64,000 nucleotides of DNA from Fimbriimonadaceae bacterium (GTDB lineage Bacteria > Armatimonadota > Fimbriimonadia > Fimbriimonadales > Fimbriimonadaceae), in contig JAHBTD010000002.1 in NCBI GenBank assembly GCA_019638775.1, positions 992,001-1,056,000 of the forward strand, written 5' to 3'. Positions 42,039-50,527 of the stretch are shown here, one piece after another. Positions within the stretch are counted from its first letter, which is position 1, and each line of letters opens with the position of its first letter. The translations under genes and the position numbers were made by a program. Under the pieces are notes generated by a model. The model made no database searches. It saw only the letters and a program-made list of their open reading frames with translations, and had not been told where the DNA came from.

Positions 42039-42800
42039 TTAAACTTTCAACATATGGACGCTGCCCTTGGAAAATCCAAGCCGTTCATAGAAGCCGTGTT
42101 TGAACGTGAAGAGAAATACAAAGGCCCCTGGCGCTTCTTCTCGGACAATTTCTATAGCCTCCTCCATCATCGCCGTCCCGATCCTCTTGCCCTGCCAATC
42201 GGGCAGCACGGCTACGTCCCAAATGCTGAACCAGCCGGGGGCATCGTACATGATTCGCGTCGTCCCGATCACTTCACCATCAGGGTTTATTGCCACGATG
42301 CCTTGCCAGGTGCGATCAAGAACTCCCTCCGGCGCGCCATCTTTATAGAAAGCGCTGCCTGCAACCGTGTCATATTCTTGCTGAGTTGGCATCCGGCGCA
42401 CGATCTTCACTCCGTGGGGGAACTCGCCCGGTCCTTGCGAGAAATGCGAGGGGTCGCCGGCAAAGCGAAGATGGTATCCGCTCGGATCGCGGACGGTGTA
42501 CTCCCGTCGGCCCCAAGGCTTGTCTTCAATCGCCGAGACGATCAACGCTCCGTTTTCAAGATGCTTGGCATAAAGTGAATCCACATCCTCGACGCTGATC
42601 CACTGCTCTTGGCCCTCGCTGCGCTCAGCCAGCTCCGGGTTGAGACTGAACATGAAGCTGACGTTGCCCCAGTTGGCTCCGCCGAAGTCGGGCGTATCAC
42701 CCCACGTCCAGCTTGAGGTGAAGCCGAGGACGTCGGTGTAAAACTTAACCGTGGCCTGAATATCGGCAGTGGCCAGAATCGGCGATAGGCTAGTGATCAC
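42039..42800 (-). CDS. VOC domain-GNAT acetyltransferase fusion
   Basis: 253 residues. Residues 1-118 are a glyoxalase/bleomycin-resistance (VOC) domain (ILATADIQATVKFYTDVLGF, WISVEDVDSLYAKH, EYTVRDPSGYHLRFAG). Residues about 128-253 are a GNAT domain (WDVAVLPDWQGKRIGTAMMEEAIEI, ending HGFYERLGFSKG). It lies inside the ribosomal cluster between rpsJ and rplC, on the same strand. A resistance or detoxification role is plausible but unproven. Confidence 0.85.
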   Translation of the reverse strand: MITSLSPILATADIQATVKFYTDVLGFTSSWTWGDTPDFGGANWGNVSFMFSLNPELAERSEGQEQWISVEDVDSLYAKHLENGALIVSAIEDKPWGRREYTVRDPSGYHLRFAGDPSHFSQGPGEFPHGVKIVRRMPTQQEYDTVAGSAFYKDGAPEGVLDRTWQGIVAINPDGEVIGTTRIMYDAPGWFSIWDVAVLPDWQGKRIGTAMMEEAIEIVREEAPGAFVFLFTFKHGFYERLGFSKGSVHMLKV

Positions 42801-42859
42801 TTAGAAATCGTACCAGCCGAGACACGACTAGATTGGCGAGGCTTCGCTTGATTCGAGCT

Positions 42860-43552
42860 CTACCCCGACAAGGCAAATTCGGAGGCCGCCATTGCGTGGA
42901 TCAAGGTTGTATCGAACGTGGGTATAGACACATCTTCGGCGCTGATGAGCATGGGAATCTCGGTGCATCCCAGGATCGCGCCCTCCGCCCCTTGATCTTT
43001 TAGGCTCTCGATGATTTGCACGTACCGGGCACGCGTTGCGTCAGAAAAAACGCCGAGCCCCATCTCCTCAAAAATCGATTTGTTGATGAAGTCGCGGTCT
43101 GCTGCATTGGGGATGAGCCACTCAATGCCCGACGCGCTGAGCTTGTCGCGATAGAAGTCCATCTCCATCGTATATTTCGTGCCAAGAAGCGCAACTCGGC
43201 TCAGGTTTTGTGCCTTGATGGCATCGGCTGTGGCCTCGGCTATGTGGATCACCGGAAGCGAGACTTTTTCCGTCACTTTGTCGGCGAAGAAGTGCATCGT
43301 ATTGGCGCAAAGCATGATCCCCTCTGCTCCGGCCGACTTGAGCCGTACTGCTGCGTCAAGAATGAGGCTCTCGTTCTGAGACAGATCTCCCCCGCTTTGG
43401 TTCTGGACGACCTCTTGAAAGTCGAGTGAGACGAGGATGCACTTGGCGCTGCTCACACCGCCAAGCTTCGCGCTCGCAAGTTCGTTGAGGTGCCGATAAT
43501 AAATGGCCGTCGAATGCCAAGTTGTGCCACCGATCAGACCCAGCCATTTCAT
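42860..43552 (-). CDS. Aspartate/glutamate racemase-family protein
   Basis: 230 residues. The two active Cys are in GIMLCANTMHFFADKV and EGAILGCTEIPMLIS, with LIGGTTWHSTAIYYRHLNE at the start as in PLP-independent aspartate racemases (YgeA/RacD group). D-Aspartate or D-glutamate production for the cell wall is possible. It lies between rpsJ and rplC. Confidence 0.9.
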   Translation of the reverse strand: MKWLGLIGGTTWHSTAIYYRHLNELASAKLGGVSSAKCILVSLDFQEVVQNQSGGDLSQNESLILDAAVRLKSAGAEGIMLCANTMHFFADKVTEKVSLPVIHIAEATADAIKAQNLSRVALLGTKYTMEMDFYRDKLSASGIEWLIPNAADRDFINKSIFEEMGLGVFSDATRARYVQIIESLKDQGAEGAILGCTEIPMLISAEDVSIPTFDTTLIHAMAASEFALSG

Positions 43553-43630
43553 AGTCAGAAGGATACCGGCGTCAGTCTTGACCGTGGCTTATGAATAGGC
43601 CGGAGAGTAAGGATTGTAAGGGGAAGTACG

Positions 43631-43819
43631 AGCTATCAGCGAACAGCTATCAGCTATCAGCTATCTGCAATCAGAGATCAGTTATCAGTTATTAGCGATC
43701 TGCCATCAGCGATCAGTTATCAGCAATCAGCAATCAGCAATCAGCAATCGGCAATCAGCAATCAGCAATCAGAAATCAGCAATCAGAGATCAGTTATCAG
43801 CGATCTGCCATCAGCGATC
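43631..43819. repeat. 27-unit degenerate 7-bp tandem array (AGNNATC)
   Basis: Twenty-seven heptamers run without any insertion or deletion. Most read AG-NN-ATC, with the middle pair varying (CT, CG, CA, AG, TT, AA; a few begin TG or GG). Examples are AGCTATC, AGCAATC, AGAGATC, AGTTATC and TGCCATC. A sub-block of about five units (AGAGATC to AGCGATC) is itself repeated at the two ends. The gap 43553-43909 holds no gene. Confidence 0.9.
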
Positions 43820-43834
43820 TAATAATCAAAAAAT

Positions 43835-43900
43835 CGGAGATTGGACGAGCATCTTGTGCCCTTCCGATCTCCGATCTCAGATTTCTGATTTCTGATTTAT
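43835..43900 (-). terminator. Terminator of rpsJ made of the same heptamers
   Basis: On the minus strand ATCGGAGATCGG (about 43862-43873) pairs with CCAATCTCCGAT and is followed by TTTTTTG (43833-43838). The flanking bases are heptamers of the array family in opposite orientation (AGAAATC, AGAAATC, TGAGATC, GGAGATC at about 43869-43900). It lies about 10-75 bp after the rpsJ stop. Confidence 0.75.
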
Positions 43901-43909
43901 TGTATCGAA

Positions 43910-44209
43910 CTAGCTCTTGATCTCGATATCCACGCCGCTGGGAAGGTCGAGGCGCATCAGCGCGTCGATCGTCTTGTTGGTGGGCTCAAGGATGTCGATC
44001 AGACGGTTGTGGGTGCGAAGCTCGAAGTGCTCCATCGACTCCTTGTCGATGTGCGGCCCGCGAATCACGCAGAACTTGCGGATGTTGGTGGGAAGAGGAA
44101 CCGGTCCGCAAACTCTTGCGCCGGTGCGCTTGGCGGTCTCAGTGATCTTCTCTGCAGAGGCGTCGATCAAGCGGTGATCGTACGCGCGAAGTCGTATTCT
44201 AACTTTCAT
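43910..44209 (-). CDS. rpsJ: 30S ribosomal protein S10
   Basis: 99 residues: [81 protein letters not shown]. It has its own terminator and is separated from rplC by about 2.3 kb holding two non-ribosomal genes, so it is not co-transcribed in the usual way. Confidence 0.98.
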   Translation of the reverse strand: MKVRIRLRAYDHRLIDASAEKITETAKRTGARVCGPVPLPTNIRKFCVIRGPHIDKESMEHFELRTHNRLIDILEPTNKTIDALMRLDLPSGVDIEIKS

Positions 44210-44229
44210 TTGCCTTTGATACTCCTGTG

Positions 44230-44257
44230 TTTGCCGAAAAAACAGCCGTCCGGCAAA
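44230..44257 (-). promoter_or_regulatory. Hairpin just upstream of rpsJ
   Basis: TTTGCCG (minus strand, 44257-44251) pairs with CGGCAAA (44236-44230) around a T-rich loop, ending about 20 bp before the rpsJ start and next to its GGAG site. It could be a leader control element or chance. Confidence 0.35.
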
Positions 44258-44428
44258 GACGACTCAACCTCCCGGCTCGGAGATAATACCACCAACCGGG
44301 TTGAACCTGATAAACCCTCGCAGTTAGTCCCATCTCAGACCATTGCAACGAAGAAGCCGCGTGGCCTGTTCTGCAAGTTGCCAAGACACAACGCATGCCC
44401 GTTTGGTGGCAGATCAGGAAGGGATCAG

Positions 44429-45436
44429 CTACCCCTGCATCGTTGCGACGCGGGGGTCGAAACGTCCGGTATCGGAAAAGTGTTTGAGCCTTGTTTCGGT
44501 CACCTTTGCGTACTTGGGTGCGAGCTCCGAAAACCCAGCCGTGTTGTTCTTATAGAATTCGTTCACAAGCAAAGGCGCTCGGGATGCGACTAGCCATTCA
44601 AACTCCTCGGGCGTCACACCAAGCTCCGCAGGAGCCGAGCCAAGCCCCCGCCAGTACGCCTCTTCGATCTCCTCGGCATTGGGGCTGATTCGGATGTAAA
44701 AGAGGGTGACGTACGCATCCATAACGGGAGTCCCCAGGATCGTATCGTCAAAATCGAAAACCGATAGCTTCCCTCGCATCCACTTTACGTTCCACATGTG
44801 CAGGTCGTAGTGGATGGGGATGAGCGCTGCTGAGTTTAGCTTCTTGACGAGCCTGTTCCCTTCGTTCACAACCTTGTGAAAGAGCGAATGATCCAGGTCA
44901 GGCATGTGCCGGTCGATCTGGTATTCATAGCCAAACATCACGTCTTTGATGGGCTTTAAACCGGCTCCAGCCGGCATTTGAAAGCCTGCTGCGTGCTCGT
45001 GCATTGTTCTGGTGGCCCTGCCCATCGCCTCGGCGGTTGCCGGCGCAAGGGGGATTCCCGCGTTCTTTCCTGGCAGCCACGAGTACAAGACCCCTCGGGC
45101 TTTACGGTTGAGTGGCTCTGACCACGCTTCGGCGATCTGAGCGCCTCCCTTGGTCGTTTGGGGAGTTGGCACGCGCAGATCGGTCTCGGCGCTCAGGGCG
45201 CTTACCCAAGCCACTTCGGCATTCATCTCCGCCTCGTCTCGAAGGGAGTTGGTGTTGATGCGCAGCGCGTACTTGCTGCCGTCGCTTGCCGAGACAGCGA
45301 AGGTGGTGTTAAAGCCGTGATTGATGAGTTTCAATTCTCGGATGTCGACGGGATACTGAGCAAGCAGATCCAACGCTGTTGACTTCAGGCGGCTGACCTG
45401 ACCACGCTTTCCTAACTCATCAAAACTCTTTGCCAT
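44429..45436 (-). CDS. Aminoglycoside phosphotransferase/homoserine-kinase-like protein
   Basis: 335 residues, protein-kinase-like fold. The catalytic loop is IPIHYDLHMWNVKW (H-x-D-x4-N type) and the metal site is LSVFDFDDTILG. The N-terminal lobe shows LINHGFNTTFAVSASDGSKYALRI. It probably phosphorylates a small hydroxyl compound. Its place between tuf and rpsJ is unusual. It starts about 160 bp beyond the tuf stop, past a strong terminator. Confidence 0.85.
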   Translation of the reverse strand: MAKSFDELGKRGQVSRLKSTALDLLAQYPVDIRELKLINHGFNTTFAVSASDGSKYALRINTNSLRDEAEMNAEVAWVSALSAETDLRVPTPQTTKGGAQIAEAWSEPLNRKARGVLYSWLPGKNAGIPLAPATAEAMGRATRTMHEHAAGFQMPAGAGLKPIKDVMFGYEYQIDRHMPDLDHSLFHKVVNEGNRLVKKLNSAALIPIHYDLHMWNVKWMRGKLSVFDFDDTILGTPVMDAYVTLFYIRISPNAEEIEEAYWRGLGSAPAELGVTPEEFEWLVASRAPLLVNEFYKNNTAGFSELAPKYAKVTETRLKHFSDTGRFDPRVATMQG

Positions 45437-45544
45437 TCCATCCTTCCTTGCTTTCCAATTGAACTGTCAAAACGGTGTACCGAAACTGCAAGTTTTGTAA
45501 CCGGGTCCAAGGGCTTGGATAGGATACAGCAGCCTCTCAAAAAA

Positions 45545-45579
45545 AGAGAACCCCAATGCACATGCATTGGGGTTCTTTT
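45545..45579. terminator. Terminator after tuf
   Basis: AGAACCCCAATGCA (45546-45559) pairs with TGCATTGGGGTTCT, loop CA. T-runs lie on both strands (TTTT after the right arm, and TTTTTTT on the minus strand). It lies about 20 bp after the tuf stop on the minus strand. Confidence 0.9.
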
Positions 45580-45599
45580 ACACTTTCCAGAAGTCTTAC

Positions 45600-46808
45600 T
45601 TATTCGTAAACCTTCGAGATGGTGCCAGCGCCAACGGTTCGACCACCCTCACGGATAGCGAACTTGGAGCCGATTTCCATAGCAATCGGCGAGATAAGCT
45701 CGATCGTCATGGTGATGTTGTCTCCGGGCATAACCATTTCGACGCCCGTCGGAAGGTTCAGCGTACCGGTAACGTCCGTCGTGCGGAAGTAGAACTGCGG
45801 TCGGTAACCCGTTACGAACGGGGTGTGGCGTCCGCCCTCTTCCTTCGACAGAACGTAAACCTCGGAGTCGAACTTGGTGTGCGGCTTGATCGAGCCTGGC
45901 TTACATACAACCATGCCTCGCTCAATGTCCTTTCGGTCTACACCGCGAAGGAGCAGACCAACGTTGTCGCCCGCCTGAGCCGAATCCAGAAGTTTGCGGA
46001 ACATTTCAATTCCTGTACAAACCGTCTTCTTGGGCGCTTCCATAAGGCCGACGATTTCAACTTCTGTGTTGACCAAGAGCGAACCGCGCTCGACACGGCC
46101 GGTGGCAACCGTACCGCGACCCGTGATCGTGAAAACGTCCTCGACAGCCATAAGGAACGGCTTCTCGGTTTCGCGCTGCGGGGTCGGGATGTAGCTGTCG
46201 ACAGCTTCCATCAAGTCGAAAACCGGCTTGAACGCAGGATCGTCAACGCCAGCGCCCTTCTCAAGCGCGTCGATGGCCTTAACCGCCGAACCCTTGATGA
46301 TGGGGGTGTCGTCGCCTGGGAATCCGTACTTGCTCAGCAGATCTCGAACTTCCATCTCGACGAGTTCGATCAGCTCTTCGTCGTCAACGAGGTCAACCTT
46401 GTTGATGAAAACAACGATGTAAGGAACGCCAACCTGACGGGCAAGCAGGATGTGCTCGCGTGTCTGGGGCATCGGACCGTCGGTAGCCGAAACGACGAGG
46501 ATCGCGCCGTCCATCTGAGCCGCGCCGGTGATCATGTTCTTGATAAAGTCGGCGTGTCCCGGACAGTCAACGTGCGCATAGTGGCGGGTATCGGTCTCGT
46601 ACTCCTGGTGGGAGATGTTGATCGTGATACCTCGTGCCTTCTCTTCCGGCGCGTTGTCGATCTCTGCGTACGCAACCTTCTTGGCGAAGCCCTTGAATGC
46701 GAGGGCGCCGGTAATAGCTGCGGTCAGCGATGTCTTGCCGTGGTCGACGTGGCCGATTGTGCCGATGTTGACGTGCGGCTTATTTCTCTCAAATTTAGCT
46801 CGTGCCAT
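45600..46808 (-). CDS. tuf: Elongation factor Tu
   Basis: 402 residues. GTPase motifs are GHVDHGKT (G1), the switch-I segment [15 protein letters not shown] (G3) and the NKVD (G4) in [14 protein letters not shown]. Domains II and III are complete, ending [14 protein letters not shown]. It brings aminoacyl-tRNA to the ribosome. A 290-bp gap separates it from fusA, so it may have its own promoter. Confidence 0.98.
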   Translation of the reverse strand: MARAKFERNKPHVNIGTIGHVDHGKTSLTAAITGALAFKGFAKKVAYAEIDNAPEEKARGITINISHQEYETDTRHYAHVDCPGHADFIKNMITGAAQMDGAILVVSATDGPMPQTREHILLARQVGVPYIVVFINKVDLVDDEELIELVEMEVRDLLSKYGFPGDDTPIIKGSAVKAIDALEKGAGVDDPAFKPVFDLMEAVDSYIPTPQRETEKPFLMAVEDVFTITGRGTVATGRVERGSLLVNTEVEIVGLMEAPKKTVCTGIEMFRKLLDSAQAGDNVGLLLRGVDRKDIERGMVVCKPGSIKPHTKFDSEVYVLSKEEGGRHTPFVTGYRPQFYFRTTDVTGTLNLPTGVEMVMPGDNITMTIELISPIAMEIGSKFAIREGGRTVGAGTISKVYE

Positions 46809-47050
46809 TTATTTCCTTGTTCCTTTGTGGTTTGGGAGGGCGACCCGTCGCCCGACTTCGGTCTCACCCCAACCACACGGAGGGGTTAACGACAATCGGG
46901 TATTTTACCGGCTCACCCCTGCTAACCGCAACGTCATAGGCCTTCTAAGGGCGAATGTCCCCTTCAACCGAGTCTATCGTCAAAAAAAGTGCGTGCGATA
47001 TGCTCGCGCGAAGTCGGTTGAGCACACTAAGAGGCATCGCACAAAGGAAT

Positions 47051-47075
47051 ACCTCCAAGCGTAACACTTGGAGGT
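47051..47075. terminator. Hairpin between fusA and tuf
   Basis: ACCTCCAAG (47051-47059) pairs with CTTGGAGGT (47067-47075). On the minus strand it follows the fusA stop by 23 bp but has only a weak T-run, so it may attenuate or protect the mRNA end. The remaining 46809-47050 gap holds no gene. Confidence 0.5.
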
Positions 47076-47098
47076 TTTATGGTGATAACGGGGTGTTG

Positions 47099-49228
47099 TT
47101 ACCGACCGCCCTGAGCCTTCGCCATGATTTCGTTCGCAATTCCTTGCGGAACCTCTTCATAGTGCGACGGCGTGACGTTCGGCATTGCTCGGCCTTGCGT
47201 AAGCGAACGCAGGGTCGTCACGTAGCCAAACATTTCTGACAGCGGAACGTGTGCATTCACGATGCTCGTGCCACCGAGCGCGGATTCCATGCCTTCGATG
47301 CGTCCGCGTCGTCCGTTGATGTCGCCAACCACGTCGCCGACGTTGCCTTCCGGCGTCGTGACTTCGACGTGCATAATCGGCTCTTTGATCACCGGATTGG
47401 CCTTTCTCATGGCCTCTTTGAAACCGATGACCGCCGCCTGCTTAAAGGCGTTCTCGTTCGAGTCAACTTCGTGGTAGCTGCCTTCCAAGACTGTGACCTT
47501 CACATCTACGACCGGATAGCCCGCCATAACGCCTGCGAGCAATCCTTCCCGGACGCCCTTTTCGATTGCGGGGATGTACTCCTTGGGGATTGATCCGCCG
47601 ACAACCTTGTTCTCGAAGACAAAGCCACCGCCTGCGGGCAAAGGCTCAATCTCCAGCCAGCAGTGACCGTACTGGCCTGAACCGCCAGTCTGACGGATGA
47701 ACCGGCCTTCGGCCTTCGCCTTCACGCGAACCGTCTCGCGGTAGGCAACCTGCGGCTTGCCCTGGTTTGCCTGAACACCGAACTCTCGGTTGAGACGGTC
47801 GACGATGATCTCAAGGTGAAGCTCACCCATTCCTGAGATGATCGTTTGACCGCTCTCCGCGTCGGTGTACATTCGGAAAGTCGGGTCCTCTTGGGCAAGT
47901 CGAATCAACGAAGTCGAAAGCTTCTCTTGGTCGGCCTTGCTCTTTGGCTCAATCGCGATCTGGATAACCGGTTCGGGGAACTTGATGCTCTCCAAAGCGA
48001 TCAGATCGTTCTCGGCACAAACCGTATAGCCCGTACTGACATCACCAAGACCGATGACGCCTACGATTTCGCCGGCACACACCTCATCGAGGTCGTTGCG
48101 GCTGTTGGCATGCATCTCAAGGATACGGCCGATGCGCTCGTTGCGGATTCGGAATTCATTGGTTTGCGGGTCGCGATACGCGATGGCAACCGGTGATCCC
48201 TTCTTGAGGGTTCCCGAATACACGCGGATGTAGCTAAGACGTCCTACGTGCTTGTCGCTCATGATCTTAAAGACCAGAGCTGAGAACGGCTCTTTATCGT
48301 CGGCCTGGCGGACGAGCACTTCTTCCGATCGCGGATGAACGCCCTTCACTTCGCCAACGTCAACCGGCGACGGGAGAAACTCGACAACAGCGTCGAGCAT
48401 TGCCTGGACGCCCTTGTTCTTGAACGCTGAGCCCGAAAGAATGGGGACGACTTTGTTCGCCAGTGTGCCCGTTCGCAAGGCTGTGCGAATATCCGCTTCC
48501 GAAATCTCTTCACCTTCGAGGAAGCGCTCCATGATGGAGTCGTCGAAATCGGAGATCGACTCAATCATCTTCTCGCGCCATTCGACCGCCGAGGCACGGA
48601 GGTCGTCAGGGATCTCCACGATCTCAGAGGTCTTGCCGTCATCGGACATATACATCGTCGCCTTCATCGTAATGAGGTCGATGTAGCCTTTGTACTGGCT
48701 CTCTGCGCCGATGGGAATCTGAATTGGGGCGGCGTTTGCGCCAAGGCGTGCCCGGAGCTTCTCCACAACCTGGAAGAAGTCAGCGCCGAGACGGTCCATC
48801 TTGTTGACGAAAGCGATTCGGGGAACCTTATACTTATTCGCCTGACGCCAGACCGTTTCGGACTGCGGCTGAACGCCACCGACCGCACAATAGACAGCTA
48901 CAAGCCCATCGAGGACGCGGAGCGAACGCTCGACTTCAACGGTGAAGTCAACGTGTCCGGGTGTGTCGATGATGTTGATCTTATGCTCGGGCTTGTCCTT
49001 GTCGGAGCCTGACCAGAAACATGAGGTTGCCGCCGAGGTGATGGTAATCCCTCGCTCCTGCTCCTGAACCATCCAGTCCATGGTTGCCGCACCGTCGTGC
49101 ACCTCGCCGATCTTGTGGGATCGCCCAGTGTAATAGAGGATGCGTTCGGTTGTGGTCGTCTTGCCCGCATCAATATGCGCGGCGATACCGATGTTGCGAA
49201 CCAGATTTAAAGGGTGGCTTCGAGGCAT
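47099..49228 (-). CDS. fusA: Elongation factor G
   Basis: 709 residues. G domain: [20 protein letters not shown], switch-[18 protein letters not shown] and NKMD. Domains II-V are complete ([26 protein letters not shown]). It drives translocation of the ribosome. It lies 34 bp after rpsG in the rpsL-rpsG-fusA order typical of the str operon. Confidence 0.98.
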   Translation of the reverse strand: MPRSHPLNLVRNIGIAAHIDAGKTTTTERILYYTGRSHKIGEVHDGAATMDWMVQEQERGITITSAATSCFWSGSDKDKPEHKINIIDTPGHVDFTVEVERSLRVLDGLVAVYCAVGGVQPQSETVWRQANKYKVPRIAFVNKMDRLGADFFQVVEKLRARLGANAAPIQIPIGAESQYKGYIDLITMKATMYMSDDGKTSEIVEIPDDLRASAVEWREKMIESISDFDDSIMERFLEGEEISEADIRTALRTGTLANKVVPILSGSAFKNKGVQAMLDAVVEFLPSPVDVGEVKGVHPRSEEVLVRQADDKEPFSALVFKIMSDKHVGRLSYIRVYSGTLKKGSPVAIAYRDPQTNEFRIRNERIGRILEMHANSRNDLDEVCAGEIVGVIGLGDVSTGYTVCAENDLIALESIKFPEPVIQIAIEPKSKADQEKLSTSLIRLAQEDPTFRMYTDAESGQTIISGMGELHLEIIVDRLNREFGVQANQGKPQVAYRETVRVKAKAEGRFIRQTGGSGQYGHCWLEIEPLPAGGGFVFENKVVGGSIPKEYIPAIEKGVREGLLAGVMAGYPVVDVKVTVLEGSYHEVDSNENAFKQAAVIGFKEAMRKANPVIKEPIMHVEVTTPEGNVGDVVGDINGRRGRIEGMESALGGTSIVNAHVPLSEMFGYVTTLRSLTQGRAMPNVTPSHYEEVPQGIANEIMAKAQGGR

Positions 49229-49262
49229 AGTAACTCTTTTTCAAAAAACAAAAAATGAAAAC

Positions 49263-49733
49263 TTAGAATCGGTAGTGGGAGAACGCCTTGTTCGCGTCTG
49301 CCATGCGGTGCGTATCCTCACGCTTCTTGACCGAGCTTCCCTGCCCGTTCGAGGCATCTATAAGCTCTCCGGCCAATTTTTCAACCATGGTTTTGCCAGC
49401 GCGCTTTCGCGTGTTTTGGACGAGCCAACGCAGAGCGAGGGTTCGGCGACGGTCCGGGCGGACCTCCATCGGAACCTGATACGTCTGTCCACCAACACGT
49501 CGGGGACGTACTTCGACAGTCGGCATCACATTGTGCAAAGCCTTCTCGAACACGTCGATTCCGGACGCACCCGTGCGCTCCTCGACGAGGCTGAGCGCGC
49601 CGTAGAAAATCTTCTCGGCGACGGTTTTCTTACCACCCAGCATCATGCGGTTGATAAAGCGTTGGGCCATCTCCGACCCGTAAACGGGATCGGGGAGGAC
49701 GATTCTCTTAGGAACTGCACCTTTTCTCGGCAT
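49263..49733 (-). CDS. rpsG: 30S ribosomal protein S7
   Basis: 156 residues, standard length: [61 protein letters not shown] and the final AFSHYRF. It nucleates the 30S head and often represses the str operon. It starts 11 bp after the rpsL stop. Confidence 0.98.
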   Translation of the reverse strand: MPRKGAVPKRIVLPDPVYGSEMAQRFINRMMLGGKKTVAEKIFYGALSLVEERTGASGIDVFEKALHNVMPTVEVRPRRVGGQTYQVPMEVRPDRRRTLALRWLVQNTRKRAGKTMVEKLAGELIDASNGQGSSVKKREDTHRMADANKAFSHYRF

Positions 49734-49744
49734 AACTTAAATCC

Positions 49745-50131
49745 TTACTTCTTCGCTCCGGCCTTGGGTCGTTTCGTGCCGTACTTGGATCGGCCCTGCA
49801 TACGGTTGTTCGTTCCCGCTGTCTGCTGGGTTCCACGGACGATATGGTAGCGAACGCCGGGAAGGTCCTTGACGCGGCCACCGCGAACGAGCACCACAGA
49901 GTGCTCTTGCAGGTTGTGTCCAACACCGGGAATATATGCCGTGACCTCGATACCGTTCACCAAGCGAACACGGGCAACCTTCCGCAGAGCCGAGTTCGGC
50001 TTCTTCGGGGTCATCGTTCGCACAACGGTGCACACTCCGCGCTTCTGCGGATTTGATTTCAATGCCGGGGATTTACTCTTGACCTTCGGCACTCTTCGTC
50101 CTTTTCGGACCAATTGGTTTACTGTCGGCAT
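49745..50131 (-). CDS. rpsL: 30S ribosomal protein S12
   Basis: 128 residues: [80 protein letters not shown]. Both loops tied to streptomycin response ([11 protein letters not shown] and GGRVKDLPG) have the wild-type Lys residues. It is the first gene of the str operon. Confidence 0.98.
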   Translation of the reverse strand: MPTVNQLVRKGRRVPKVKSKSPALKSNPQKRGVCTVVRTMTPKKPNSALRKVARVRLVNGIEVTAYIPGVGHNLQEHSVVLVRGGRVKDLPGVRYHIVRGTQQTAGTNNRMQGRSKYGTKRPKAGAKK

Positions 50132-50190
50132 AATTCACTTAACCGTTCCGTCACGACCCATCTGGAGAATCAGGGCTCTGTTTTGGCAAC

Positions 50191-50226
50191 AAAAAAGGTC
50201 CCTATCGTTTGCGCCGGACAGGGGCC
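50191..50226 (-). terminator. Hairpin plus T-run in the 50132-50527 gap
   Basis: On the minus strand GGCCCCT (50226-50220) pairs, with one mismatch, to AGGGACC (50203-50197) and is followed by TTTTTT (50196-50191). It lies about 60 bp before rpsL and 300 bp after the M1 peptidase stop. That position suits a leader attenuator of the str operon more than a terminator of the peptidase gene. Another small hairpin, CCGCCTTTGCGG, lies at about 50313-50324. No gene is seen in the gap. Confidence 0.55.
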
Positions 50227-50527
50227 TCAGGCTCGTTTTTGCTCGTTTTCGAACTCGTTCCGCAACCTTTGGCGACTCGCCATGCGCCTCCTTAGACGTG
50301 ACTATTATCTTTCCGCAAAGGCGGAAAAATCCAGGGGGAAGTATGCCCCAGCAGACTCGGGCGTGTCAAGTGGACGGACCCAAATGGAGGGTCCTTCGGC
50401 CTGATAACAGGACGCATTGCGTCCGACCGTTGCAGTTGTTCCCTTGTCAGTACGGACCAATCGCGCAGGAAGATGCGCAAAAGATACCGATTGTCAGGCG
50501 CTGAATGTCAGCCCTACACAGGGGCTT

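Noticed and set aside
43631-43819. CRISPR array
   Set aside because: The unit is only 7 bp and there are no spacers, leader or cas genes.
45567-46889. 440-codon plus-strand ORF
   Set aside because: It is antisense to tuf, which is complete and highly conserved.
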